From Palsa-504 sp003136255 (lineage in GTDB: Bacteria; Actinomycetota; Actinomycetes; Streptosporangiales; Streptosporangiaceae): 14,899 nt of DNA. This document shows, one piece after another, positions 7,496 through 13,458 of the stretch; the stretch's first letter is position 1, and each line of letters begins with the position of its first letter. The notes beneath the pieces are model-generated. The model worked only from the letters and a program-made list of their open reading frames with translations. It was not told where the DNA came from and ran no database searches. The stretch covers positions 1 through 14,899 of the forward strand of contig PLDT01000045.1 of NCBI GenBank assembly GCA_003136255.1, given 5' to 3'. The position numbers and the translations under genes are program-made.

Positions 7496-8146
7496 TGTGC
7501 AGGCACCTGGCCTACCTCGGACCGTCGGCCACGCTGCGTTCGGTCATCATCGACCCACCGCATGGGCTGTACCGGCAAGCCTGGGCGCCGCGACGGCAGC
7601 GGCACGGAACGGTGAACGCGGACGGGTTCGGGATCGGCTGGTACCCGCCCGGCGACCCCGATCCGGCCAGGTACCGGCGGGCCGAGCCCATCTGGGGCGA
7701 CGAGTCCTTCGCCGACGTGGCCCGGGTGACCCGGTCGGGCGCGCTGCTCGGCTCGGTGCGCTGCGCCACGGTGGGCACCGCTCTGGGGGCCGCCTCGGTG
7801 GCTCCGTTCGCGTCGGGCCGCTGGCTGTTCAGCCATAACGGGGTGGTCGACGGGTGGCCGCAGTCCGCGGCCGGGCTGGCCGCGACGCTGCCGGCCGGCA
7901 CGCTGCTGGGCCTGGAGGCCCGGGTCGACTCGGCGCTGCTGTGGGCGCTGGTGCGGCACCGNNTTGTGGTACCGGCTGTCGGGGCCGACGGTGGTCGTCG
8001 CCTCGGAACCCGGCGACGACGAACCCGGCTGGACCGAGGTCCCCGGTGACTCCGTCGTGACCGCGACGGCCAGACGGGTCGATGTGACCCCGCTGTCCGC
8101 CCCAGGCCTGCAAGTCCCCTCGAACGGAAGGATCGCGATCTCTTGA
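7495..8146 (+). CDS. egtC: Gamma-glutamyl-hercynylcysteine sulfoxide amidohydrolase EgtC, broken by an assembly gap
   Basis: EgtC is a class II (Ntn-type) glutamine amidotransferase-like hydrolase that removes the gamma-glutamyl group from the EgtB product. The start is ATG 7495 with the catalytic Cys at position 2 (MCRHLAYLG). Further landmarks are NADGFGIGWY, LGSVRCAT and WLFSHNGVVDGW. The frame breaks at NN (7962-7963) just after DSALLWALVRHR. It resumes one frame later with LWYRLSGPTVVVASEPGDDEPGW and runs to TGA 8146. About 45 codons that normally carry the SRLNLLLTDG-type segment are absent, so the 2-N gap is probably collapsed and the real gene intact at about 250-260 aa. The last bases overlap the egtD start (TTGA). 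Confidence 0.9.
7962..7963. other. Assembly gap (2 N) inside egtC
   Basis: The N pair coincides with a +1 frame change and with loss of the middle segment of EgtC. Sequence on both sides is clearly EgtC, so this is best read as an under-sized scaffold gap. Confidence 0.85.
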
Positions 8147-9117
8147 CCTCACTAGACCGCCGGCTGCCGCCTGGCTTCCTCGCCGAATCGCTACGCGCCG
8201 ACGCGCGCCGCGGACTCTCGTCGGACCCGAAATCGCTGCCGCCCAAGTGGTTCTACGACGCGCAAGGCAGCGCGCTGTTCGACAAGATCACCGAGCTGCG
8301 GGAGTACTACCCGACCCGCGCCGAACGCGAGATCCTGCATGGCAGCGCGGCCGAGATCGCCGCGCAGACGCGGGCCCGGACACTGGTCGAGCTCGGCTCG
8401 GGGTCCTCGGACAAGACCCGGCTGCTGCTGGACGCGCTGCGCGCGGCGGGCACGCTGCGCTGCTACGTACCGGTGGACGTCAGCGAGTCGGCCCTGGTCG
8501 CGGCGGGGGCCGCACTGTCCGCCGAGTACCCCGGCCTGGACGTGCGCGCGGTGGTCTCCGACTTCGAGGAGCATCTGGGGTTCCCCGCCGACGACGACGC
8601 GCCCGCCCCCCGGCTGGTGGCCTTCCTAGGCAGCACGATCGGGAACCTGCTGCCTGCCCAGCGGGCCGCGTTCCTGGCTCGGATCCGGGCTGGGCTGCGC
8701 CCGGGCGACTTCTTCCTACTCGGTACCGACCTGGTCAAGGATCCGGAGGTGCTGGTCGCCGCGTACGACGACGACTCCGGCGTTACCGCCGAGTTCAACA
8801 AGAACGTCCTTGCGGTGCTGAACAGCGAGCTCGGCGCCGACTTCGACCCAGACGAGTTCGAGCACGTGGCGGTATGGGATGCCGAGGCGGAGTGGATCGA
8901 GATGCGGTTGCGCTCACTGGCCGACCAGACCGTGCACCTGCCCGCCATCGGGCTCACCGTTAGTTTCGCCGCCGGGGAGGAGATGCGGACCGAGGTGTCG
9001 GCCAAGTTCCGCCGCGCCGGAGTAGAGACCGAACTGGCCGCGGCCGGCCTGGCCATCCGCTCGTGGTGGACGGATTCCGCGGCGCAGTTCGGGCTCTCAC
9101 TGTCCGCTCCCGCCTGA
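8143..9117 (+). CDS. egtD: L-histidine N-alpha-methyltransferase EgtD
   Basis: EgtD trimethylates histidine with three SAM molecules to give hercynine, the first committed metabolite of ergothioneine synthesis. 324 residues, near the 321 of M. smegmatis EgtD. The start is TTG at 8143, overlapping the egtC stop by four bases, with GGAAGGA ten bases upstream. No ATG or GTG further in gives the conserved N-terminus. Visible motifs are the PKSLPPKWFYDAQGSALF segment, YYPTR (Y56), ELGSGSSDKTRLLLDAL (83-99, SAM loop), GSTIGNL (163-169), Y208 and TEVSAKF with E284 and S286. These fit, with a +2 offset after the first, the histidine-binding residues Y56, N166, Y206, E282 and S284 of the mycobacterial enzyme, so it should be active. 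It is last in the operon and followed by a hairpin terminator. Confidence 0.96.
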   Translation: MTSLDRRLPPGFLAESLRADARRGLSSDPKSLPPKWFYDAQGSALFDKITELREYYPTRAEREILHGSAAEIAAQTRARTLVELGSGSSDKTRLLLDALRAAGTLRCYVPVDVSESALVAAGAALSAEYPGLDVRAVVSDFEEHLGFPADDDAPAPRLVAFLGSTIGNLLPAQRAAFLARIRAGLRPGDFFLLGTDLVKDPEVLVAAYDDDSGVTAEFNKNVLAVLNSELGADFDPDEFEHVAVWDAEAEWIEMRLRSLADQTVHLPAIGLTVSFAAGEEMRTEVSAKFRRAGVETELAAAGLAIRSWWTDSAAQFGLSLSAPA

Positions 9118-9154
9118 GCGTCCGGCCGGGCCTGGCCTAAGCCCGGTCGGACGC
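9118..9154. terminator. Bidirectional hairpin between egtD and DUF427 gene
   Basis: GCGTCCGGCCGGGC (9118-9131) pairs with GCCCGGTCGGACGC (9141-9154) around a 9-base loop. Thirteen of 14 pairs are Watson-Crick and the fourteenth is G-U on the egtD transcript. There is no U tract, as is common in GC-rich actinobacteria. The left arm starts immediately after the egtD stop; the right arm lies in the last codons of the convergent gene. Confidence 0.75.
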
Positions 9155-9916
9155 GAAGAAGTGGGTCTGGGGCCGCTCCAGGCGCTGCCCGTCCAGGATG
9201 ACGTCGACCTTCTCGTTGTAGAAGGCGATCATCCCGGCGATGGGCAGCAGCTGGCGGGTCGGGAAGTCATAGCTCCAGGCCAGGTCGGGATGGACGGTAC
9301 CGCCCGCCCGGACGGACCAGTAGCCGCTGGTCGTGCCCTTGTACGGACACGCGGTCACGGTATCGGTGGGGATCAGGTGCGCGAAGTCGACGTCGGTGCG
9401 GCTCAGGTAGTAGCGAGTGGGCAGGCCGGTCTCGAAGACCATCACCGGCGAGCACGCGTCGGCGAGCACGACTCCGTCCAACTCCACGCGGACCGACCGG
9501 TTGGAGCGCAGCGCGTCGGCCCGGGTGTAGGGACTGCGCGGATGGACGAACACCTGCTCGTCCTCCTCGAACCACGAATCCATCGCGGCCCAGTCGAAGC
9601 GCACGGTGCCGCTCAGCCCGGCGATGGGCGATTCGGCGAGGACCCGGGCGGCCCGCGGCCGGTGCAGGTCTCCGACGCGGAGCCCGTGCAGCGCCACGAC
9701 GCCGCGGCCGGTCTGCTGATTGTGCCCTTCGGGGTCCAGCAGATCCTGGCGCACGTCGGCCAGCGGGATGTAGTACTGCGGGTAGTTCGGCCATTCCCAG
9801 ACGTACAGCGCCCGGGTGGTGTCCAGCACCTGCTCGCCGCCGAGGAAGGCCCGGATGCGCCGCGGCACCGGCTCGACGTGGTTCACCGTGGTGATCGCGG
9901 CCGGATAGTCGGTCAT
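9137..9916 (-). CDS. Tandem DUF427 (NTP_transf_9) domain protein
   Basis: 259 residues, starting at ATG 9916 with AAGGGGA nine bases upstream (on the minus strand) and ending in TAG 9139-9137. Two related modules are visible. The first, about residues 20-110, contains RIRAFLGGEQVLDTTRALYVWEWPNYPQYYIPLADV. The second, about 138-255, contains VRVELDGVVLADACSPVMVFETGLPTRYYLSRTDV, then TACPYKGTTSGYWSV and the end FYNEKVDVILDGQRL. This duplication is common for DUF427 proteins. No catalytic function is established for the family. The gene points toward egtD and shares a terminator with it, so it is not in the egt operon. It is divergent from the DGPF/sigma unit. I see no signal peptide or membrane segment. 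Confidence 0.85.
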   Translation of the reverse strand: MTDYPAAITTVNHVEPVPRRIRAFLGGEQVLDTTRALYVWEWPNYPQYYIPLADVRQDLLDPEGHNQQTGRGVVALHGLRVGDLHRPRAARVLAESPIAGLSGTVRFDWAAMDSWFEEDEQVFVHPRSPYTRADALRSNRSVRVELDGVVLADACSPVMVFETGLPTRYYLSRTDVDFAHLIPTDTVTACPYKGTTSGYWSVRAGGTVHPDLAWSYDFPTRQLLPIAGMIAFYNEKVDVILDGQRLERPQTHFFASDRA

Positions 9917-10042
9917 GGCTCGGTCCCCTTCGTCGGCGAGTGTTCAGCGGATAATGATCGTGCCATGTCGAGGATCGGTCGGCGGCTCCGACCCGGTGGT
10001 AAGAGCGCGCCGACGGGGTGCGCGAGGGCGAAGGGGACGACG
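9917..10042. promoter_or_regulatory. Divergent intergenic region, DUF427 gene / DGPF gene
   Basis: These 126 bp must hold promoters in both directions. On the plus strand the ECF42-like element is described separately. On the minus strand CATTAT (complement of 9951-9956) is the only AT-rich box and could be the DUF427 -10, but no convincing -35 is seen. Shine-Dalgarno sites AAGGGGA flank both starts (9925-9931 minus; 10031-10037 plus). Confidence 0.4.
9966..9992 (+). promoter_or_regulatory. Candidate ECF42-dependent promoter upstream of DGPF gene
   Basis: TGTCGA (9966-9971) is followed, after exactly 17 bp, by CGAC (9989-9992). These match the -35 TGTCGA and -10 CG(A/T)C elements that, as I recall, were reported for ECF42 sigma factors in Streptomyces. 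The distance from the -10 to the DGPF start is about 50 bp. Autoregulation of the DGPF-sigma operon is the natural reading. Confidence 0.65.
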
Positions 10043-10402
10043 ATGAAGTACTTGCTGATGATCTACGGCAACCAGGAGAAGTGGGCCTCGCTTCCGGAGG
10101 AATGGCCGGAGGCCATCGCCAAGCAGGACGCGTTCAACCGTAAGTACCAGGCGACCGGCGAGCTGATCGGCGCCTACGGGCTGGCCGACGCGGCAGAGGC
10201 CAAGCTGGTGCGCCGGGAGAACGGGCTGCCGGCCGTGACCGACGGGCCCTACCTGGAGACCAAGGAGTACATGGCGAGCTTCTACCTGCTCGACTGCGAC
10301 ACCGAGGAGCGGGCGCTGCAGATCGCGGCGGACATGCCGTGGGCGGACGTGGAACCGGTGGAGTTCTGGCCGGTCCCGCATGAGGCCAAGCCGAACGTGT
10401 GA
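10043..10402 (+). CDS. DGPF/YCII-related domain protein
   Basis: 119 residues, starting at ATG 10043 after AAGGGGA. The opening MKYLLMIYGNQEKWASLPEE and the block TDGPYLETKEYMASFYLLD (DGP[F/Y] motif) define the DGPF subgroup of YCII-related proteins, small alpha/beta-barrel-like proteins of unclear enzymatic role. Genes of this type sit next to ECF41/ECF42-like sigma factors in many actinobacteria and are known targets of ECF42. Here the stop overlaps the sigma gene start (GTGA), so the two are translationally coupled. A matching promoter lies upstream. No function beyond the association can be claimed. Confidence 0.88.
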   Translation: MKYLLMIYGNQEKWASLPEEWPEAIAKQDAFNRKYQATGELIGAYGLADAAEAKLVRRENGLPAVTDGPYLETKEYMASFYLLDCDTEERALQIAADMPWADVEPVEFWPVPHEAKPNV

Positions 10403-11673
10403 CCGGGGACCGGGGCGTCGAGGATCTGCTGCGGGAACTGGCGCCGCAGGTCCTCGGCGCGCTGGTGCGCCGGTACGGGCAGTTTCACCTGTGCGAGGAC
10501 GCCAGCCAGGAGGCGCTGCTCGCGGCGGCCGTGCAGTGGCCGGCCGACGGGATACCGGAGAACCCGCGCGGCTGGCTGATCACGGTCGGCTCGCGCCGCC
10601 TGATGGACCAGGTACGCAGCGAGCAGTCGCGGCGGACCCGGGAGGAACTGATCGCGGTGGCCACCCCGCAGTCCGAACTGCTCGGCCGCCCGGCCGACGC
10701 CGAGCCCATGGACCGCGACGACTCGCTGGCCCTGCTGTTCGGTTGCTGCCACCCGGAGCTGTCCGCGCCCAGCCAGATCGCGCTGACTCTGCGGGCGGTC
10801 GGCGGGCTCAGCACGATGCAGATCGCCGCGGCGTTCGGCGTGCCGGAAGCGACGATGGCGCAACGGATCAGCCGGGCCAAGCAGACGATCAAGTCGAATG
10901 GCTTCGACTTCAGCCTGCCGGCCGGGGCGGAGCGAACCGAACGGCTCCACGCGGTGCTGCACGTGCTGTACCTGGTCTTCAACGAGGGCTATACCGCCAG
11001 CGACGGGGAGGAGCTGACCCTGCCCGCACTGTCGCGGGAGGCCATCAGGCTCACTCGCTGGCTGCGTCGGCTGATTCCGGAGAACAGCGAGGTGGCGGGC
11101 CTGCTGGCGCTGATGCTGCTGACCGACGCGCGGCGGGCGGCCCGGACGCTGCCGGACGGCTCGCTGGTGCCGCTGGCCGAGCAGGACCGGCAGCAGTGGG
11201 ACCGGGAGCAGATCGCCGAGGGCACCGCGCTGGTCAGCGAGGTACTGCCGCACGGCGAGCCCGGTCCTTACCAGCTGCAGGCGGCCATCGCGGCGGTCCA
11301 TGACGAGGCCGCGACCATGGCCGACACCGACTGGCCGCAGATCCTCTCGCTGTACGACCTGCTGGAGCGGTTCGCGCCCAACCCGTTCACCACGCTCAAC
11401 CGCGCCGTGGCGGTCGGCATGGTGCACGGACCGGAGGCGGGGCTGCGGGTGCTGGCCGAGCTGGCCGCGGACAAGCGGATGGCGCGGCACCATCGCCTGC
11501 TGGCCGCCCGGGCGCACCTACGGGAACGGGCCGGCGACCGGTCCGCGGCCACCGCGGACTACCTGGAGGCGGCGCGGCGCGCGACCAGCCTGCCCGAACG
11601 CCGCTACCTGGCCGTCCAGGCCGCGCGGCTACAGGCCGCCGCCCGGCATGCCGCCGCCCAGCAGGCCGGGTAA
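10399..11673 (+). CDS. ECF sigma factor with C-terminal TPR-like extension (ECF42 group)
   Basis: 424 residues from GTG 10399, far longer than ordinary ~200-aa ECF factors. The sigma-2 region spans about 8-80 (EDASQEALLAAAVQWP, PRGWLITVGSRRLMDQVRSEQ). Sigma-4 spans about 105-165 with a helix-turn-helix (GLSTMQIAAAFGVPEATMAQRISRAKQ). The long C-terminus (170-424) begins with ERLHAVLHVLYLVFNEGYTAS, a signature of the ECF42 group, whose TPR-type extension replaces a classical anti-sigma factor in controlling activity. Later helices (GLRVLAELAADKRMARHHRLLAARAHL) look TPR-like. The DGPF gene partner and the TGTCGA-N17-CGAC promoter agree with ECF42. No anti-sigma gene is nearby. The inducing signal is unknown. 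Confidence 0.9.
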   Translation: MTGDRGVEDLLRELAPQVLGALVRRYGQFHLCEDASQEALLAAAVQWPADGIPENPRGWLITVGSRRLMDQVRSEQSRRTREELIAVATPQSELLGRPADAEPMDRDDSLALLFGCCHPELSAPSQIALTLRAVGGLSTMQIAAAFGVPEATMAQRISRAKQTIKSNGFDFSLPAGAERTERLHAVLHVLYLVFNEGYTASDGEELTLPALSREAIRLTRWLRRLIPENSEVAGLLALMLLTDARRAARTLPDGSLVPLAEQDRQQWDREQIAEGTALVSEVLPHGEPGPYQLQAAIAAVHDEAATMADTDWPQILSLYDLLERFAPNPFTTLNRAVAVGMVHGPEAGLRVLAELAADKRMARHHRLLAARAHLRERAGDRSAATADYLEAARRATSLPERRYLAVQAARLQAAARHAAAQQAG

Positions 11674-11678
11674 CGCCG

Positions 11679-11698
11679 GGCCGGACCAAAGGTCGGCC
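11679..11698 (+). terminator. Hairpin downstream of the sigma factor gene
   Basis: GGCCGGACC (11679-11687) pairs with GGTCGGCC (11691-11698) around AAA, with one bulged G. It starts six bases after the TAA stop. There is no U tract, so termination strength is uncertain. Confidence 0.5.
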
Positions 11699-11720
11699 GT
11701 GTGCTGGCATGATCGTGGAC

Positions 11721-12047
11721 ATGACCGTGGTGAGGATTAACGCGATTACCGTGCCCGCCGACAGTGGCGACGAGCTCGCCCGGAGGTTCGCCGCGCGGGC
11801 CGGCGCGGTGGACAACCAGGACGGATTCGAGGGGTTCGAGCTGCTCAAGCCGACCGACGAGCGCACCACCTGGCTGGTGGTGACCCGATGGCGAGACGAA
11901 GAAGCGTTCCAGGCCTGGATGCAGTCCCCGGCGTTCGGGCACGGGCACCGTTCGGCGGCCGAGCGGGCAGGCGGTCCGGCGGGGTCTCCGGTCGGCATCA
12001 GCAGCGAGCTGTGGTCTTACGAGGTCGCTGGCGGATCCTCGGGCTGA
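11721..12047 (+). CDS. mhuD: MhuD-like haem-degrading monooxygenase (IsdG/MhuD, ABM fold)
   Basis: MhuD opens the haem ring and releases iron, giving mycobilins in mycobacteria. From ATG 11721 the product is 108 residues, close to ~105 for M. tuberculosis MhuD, and begins MTVVRINAITVPADSGDELARRF. The catalytic Asn falls at position 7 and Trp at position 66 (FQAWMQSP), exactly as in MhuD (N7, W66). The haem-ligand His would be H74 or H76 (AFGHGH), where MhuD has H75. An in-frame ATG at 11709 adds four residues and would shift this numbering, so 11721 is preferred. CATGAT lies seven bases upstream, a possible leaderless -10. The stop overlaps the methyltransferase start by one base. Another antibiotic-biosynthesis-monooxygenase-like role is less likely given the residues. 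Confidence 0.85.
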   Translation: MTVVRINAITVPADSGDELARRFAARAGAVDNQDGFEGFELLKPTDERTTWLVVTRWRDEEAFQAWMQSPAFGHGHRSAAERAGGPAGSPVGISSELWSYEVAGGSSG

Positions 12048-12853
12048 TGGAGCTGTGGGCGGACAGGTCGTTCCTGCGCGACGTCCAGTACCGGACGGAC
12101 GCCAACCTGACCGCGCGGCAGTCCATCTACGCCTACCAGCAGCCGCCGGTGGACCTGATCGGGCGCGTGCTGGACCTAGCCCTCCCGGCCGGCCGCGGTG
12201 CGGAGGTGGTCGCCGACATAGGCTGCGGCAACGGCCTCTACCTGGCCGAGCTGGCGCGCCGTGGGTATGCCGTGCACCTCATTGGCGCGGACCTGTCGCC
12301 GGGCATGCTGCGCGCGGCGCGGCAGCGGGTGCGGGACGCCGGTCAGGGCGCTCCCGCCCTGCTCGGGGCCGATGCGAGCGCCCTGCCGCTCCGCGACGGG
12401 TGCGCTGACCTGACCTTGGCCATGCACATGCTGTATCACGTGCCCCGCCCGGAGCTCGCGGTTCGCGAGCTGCGCCGGATCACCCGGTCCGGCGGCCGAC
12501 TGGTGGTCGGCCTCAATGGCCACGATCACCACCAGGAACTGCGCCAGCTCATCACGGCGGCACTGGCCAGCCTCGGCCACGACCCGGTGCCGATGGTCAG
12601 CGACCGGTTCGACCTGGACCGGGGCGAGATCCTGCTGCGGCGCGTGTTCACGTCCGTGACCAGGTACGACTTCCAGACCACGCTCATGCTGCCGGACGCG
12701 GAACCGGTCGCGGCTTACGTCCGGAGCATGTCCGTGGCCAGCCAGTTCGCCGACCCGGACCGGCTGGTGCAGGCGGTGACGAGCAGGCTCCCGGCTGGTT
12801 CCGGCGCCCCGTTCCAGGACACCAGCCACAGCGGCTGCCTGATCTGCGCCTGA
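12047..12853 (+). CDS. Class I SAM-dependent methyltransferase
   Basis: 268 residues from ATG 12047, in a TGATG overlap with mhuD. Motif I is VADIGCGNG (55-63) and an acidic strand end follows (IGADLSPGMLRAARQR). DASALPLRDGCADLTLAMHMLYHVPRPELAVRELRRI is the motif II/III block of Methyltransf_11 enzymes, and GGRLVVGLNG follows. The N-terminal cap contains DVQYRTDANLTARQSIYAYQQP. The protein ends in SGCLICA, a C-x-x-C pair at the very C-terminus, which is odd for the family. No membrane segment is seen. The substrate is unknown; coupling to a haem oxygenase suggests, but does not show, a tetrapyrrole or linked metabolite. No obvious RBS beyond re-initiation at the overlap. Confidence 0.85.
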   Translation: MELWADRSFLRDVQYRTDANLTARQSIYAYQQPPVDLIGRVLDLALPAGRGAEVVADIGCGNGLYLAELARRGYAVHLIGADLSPGMLRAARQRVRDAGQGAPALLGADASALPLRDGCADLTLAMHMLYHVPRPELAVRELRRITRSGGRLVVGLNGHDHHQELRQLITAALASLGHDPVPMVSDRFDLDRGEILLRRVFTSVTRYDFQTTLMLPDAEPVAAYVRSMSVASQFADPDRLVQAVTSRLPAGSGAPFQDTSHSGCLICA

Positions 12854-13010
12854 GGCACCCGGGATTCGCGGGCTGGGCGTCTCGGTTGCCTAGTGGAGTT
12901 TCCGGGCAAACCCAGTGCTGCATGCCAGGTCCGGAAGTGCCCGCCTCGGCCGTCGGCTGATTATTGAGGCCGCGGACAGCGGTCGCTCCGCCGGCCCGGC
13001 GTCAAGATCC

Positions 13011-13084
13011 GGGAGTGCTCGGGCTTGCGGGAGCGGTTTGTGCACCATAGACCGCCCGGGCCTCCCGTAAGCCCGAACCCTCCC
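13011..13084. repeat. Long imperfect inverted repeat / hairpin
   Basis: TCGGGCTTGCGGGAG (13019-13033) pairs with CTCCCGTAAGCCCGA (13062-13076): 14 Watson-Crick pairs plus one G-U. The stem is extended outward by GGGAG/CTCCC (13011-13015 / 13080-13084) across a 3x3 internal loop. It extends inward by CGGTTT/AGACCG (13034-13039 / 13049-13054), leaving a 9-base apical loop and a 7-base CCCGGGC bulge on the 3' side. It is far longer than a normal terminator and has no U tract. Confidence 0.75.
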
Positions 13085-13212
13085 GCGTAAACGGTCACGG
13101 GGTGAGACGGCTGAGTCAGGAGCGGCTCACTGGTACCACGGTGGTCGCGTGGCGGCTCGCCTGGTGCGGTGGATCCGGAGTCCGCAGCGTATCCGGTGCG
13201 CCCCGGGGCCGT

Positions 13213-13234
13213 TGAGCCCAAGGCCTTGGACTCA
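13213..13234. repeat. 22-bp near-perfect palindrome
   Basis: TGAGC-CCAAGG-CCTTGG-ACTCA: the central 12 bp CCAAGGCCTTGG is a perfect palindrome, flanked by TGAG/CTCA with one C/A mismatch pair. It resembles a dimer-binding operator or a short cruciform. Confidence 0.65.
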
Positions 13235-13237
13235 CCA

Positions 13238-13261
13238 CGGAAGCCGGATGCTCCGCTTTTT
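13238..13261 (+). terminator. Intrinsic terminator with U tract
   Basis: CGGAAGC (13238-13244) pairs with GCTCCG (13250-13255), with one bulged A and a five-base loop, followed by C and TTTTT (13257-13261). It is the only hairpin in the window followed by a real U run. It would end a plus-strand transcript: either methyltransferase read-through ~400 nt long or an independent small RNA. Confidence 0.5.
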
Positions 13262-13263
13262 AT

Positions 13264-13299
13264 GGGGCGCCTGGGGGTGGCGAGGAGGGATGGCCGGGG
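13264..13299 (+). other. Potential G-quadruplex run
   Basis: Four G runs (13264-13267, 13273-13277, 13287-13289, 13296-13299) are separated by loops of 5, 9 and 6 bases, directly after the U-tract terminator. One loop exceeds the usual 7-base limit, and the high GC of the genome makes chance likely. Confidence 0.3.
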
Positions 13300-13458
13300 C
13301 GTGGCGGCAGCCGGACGGGGCTGAGGGGACGGCGGGCCTCGAGGCGGCAGTTACCCGCAGCGCGAACTGGCACACCCGACTCGCAGCCCCGGGCAGTCGC
13401 GTCACGGGCTCTCTTGCTGGTACGGTGCGCCATCGACCAGGTCAGGCACCCGGGCAAA

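Larger units (their letters stand above)
12854..13458. other. Non-coding, structured intergenic region (605 bp)
   Basis: No reading frame here shows recognisable protein sequence or a good RBS. The region lies between the 3' ends of two convergent units, so ordinary promoters are not expected. It contains a long imperfect hairpin (13011-13084), a 22-bp palindrome (13213-13234), a U-tract terminator (13238-13261) and a G-rich run (13264-13299), each listed separately. A non-coding RNA or a mobile-element relic are both possible. Confidence 0.55.

Noticed and set aside
10282..11517. 411-codon open frame opposite the sigma factor gene.
   Set aside because: Low-complexity Arg/Gln/Val-rich shadow with no family features.
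12928..12942. CCAGGTCCGGAAG resembles the conserved apical part of bacterial SRP RNA.
   Set aside because: The GGAAGCAG continuation and the flanking stem are missing, so the helix 8 fold cannot form.
13095..13125. ACGGGGTGAGACGGCTGAGT looks a little like the first part of a TPP riboswitch.
   Set aside because: The second conserved arm is absent and no plus-strand gene lies downstream.
12961..13221. Open frame of 86 codons on the minus strand.
   Set aside because: It runs through the long hairpin, has no recognisable motif and no RBS.
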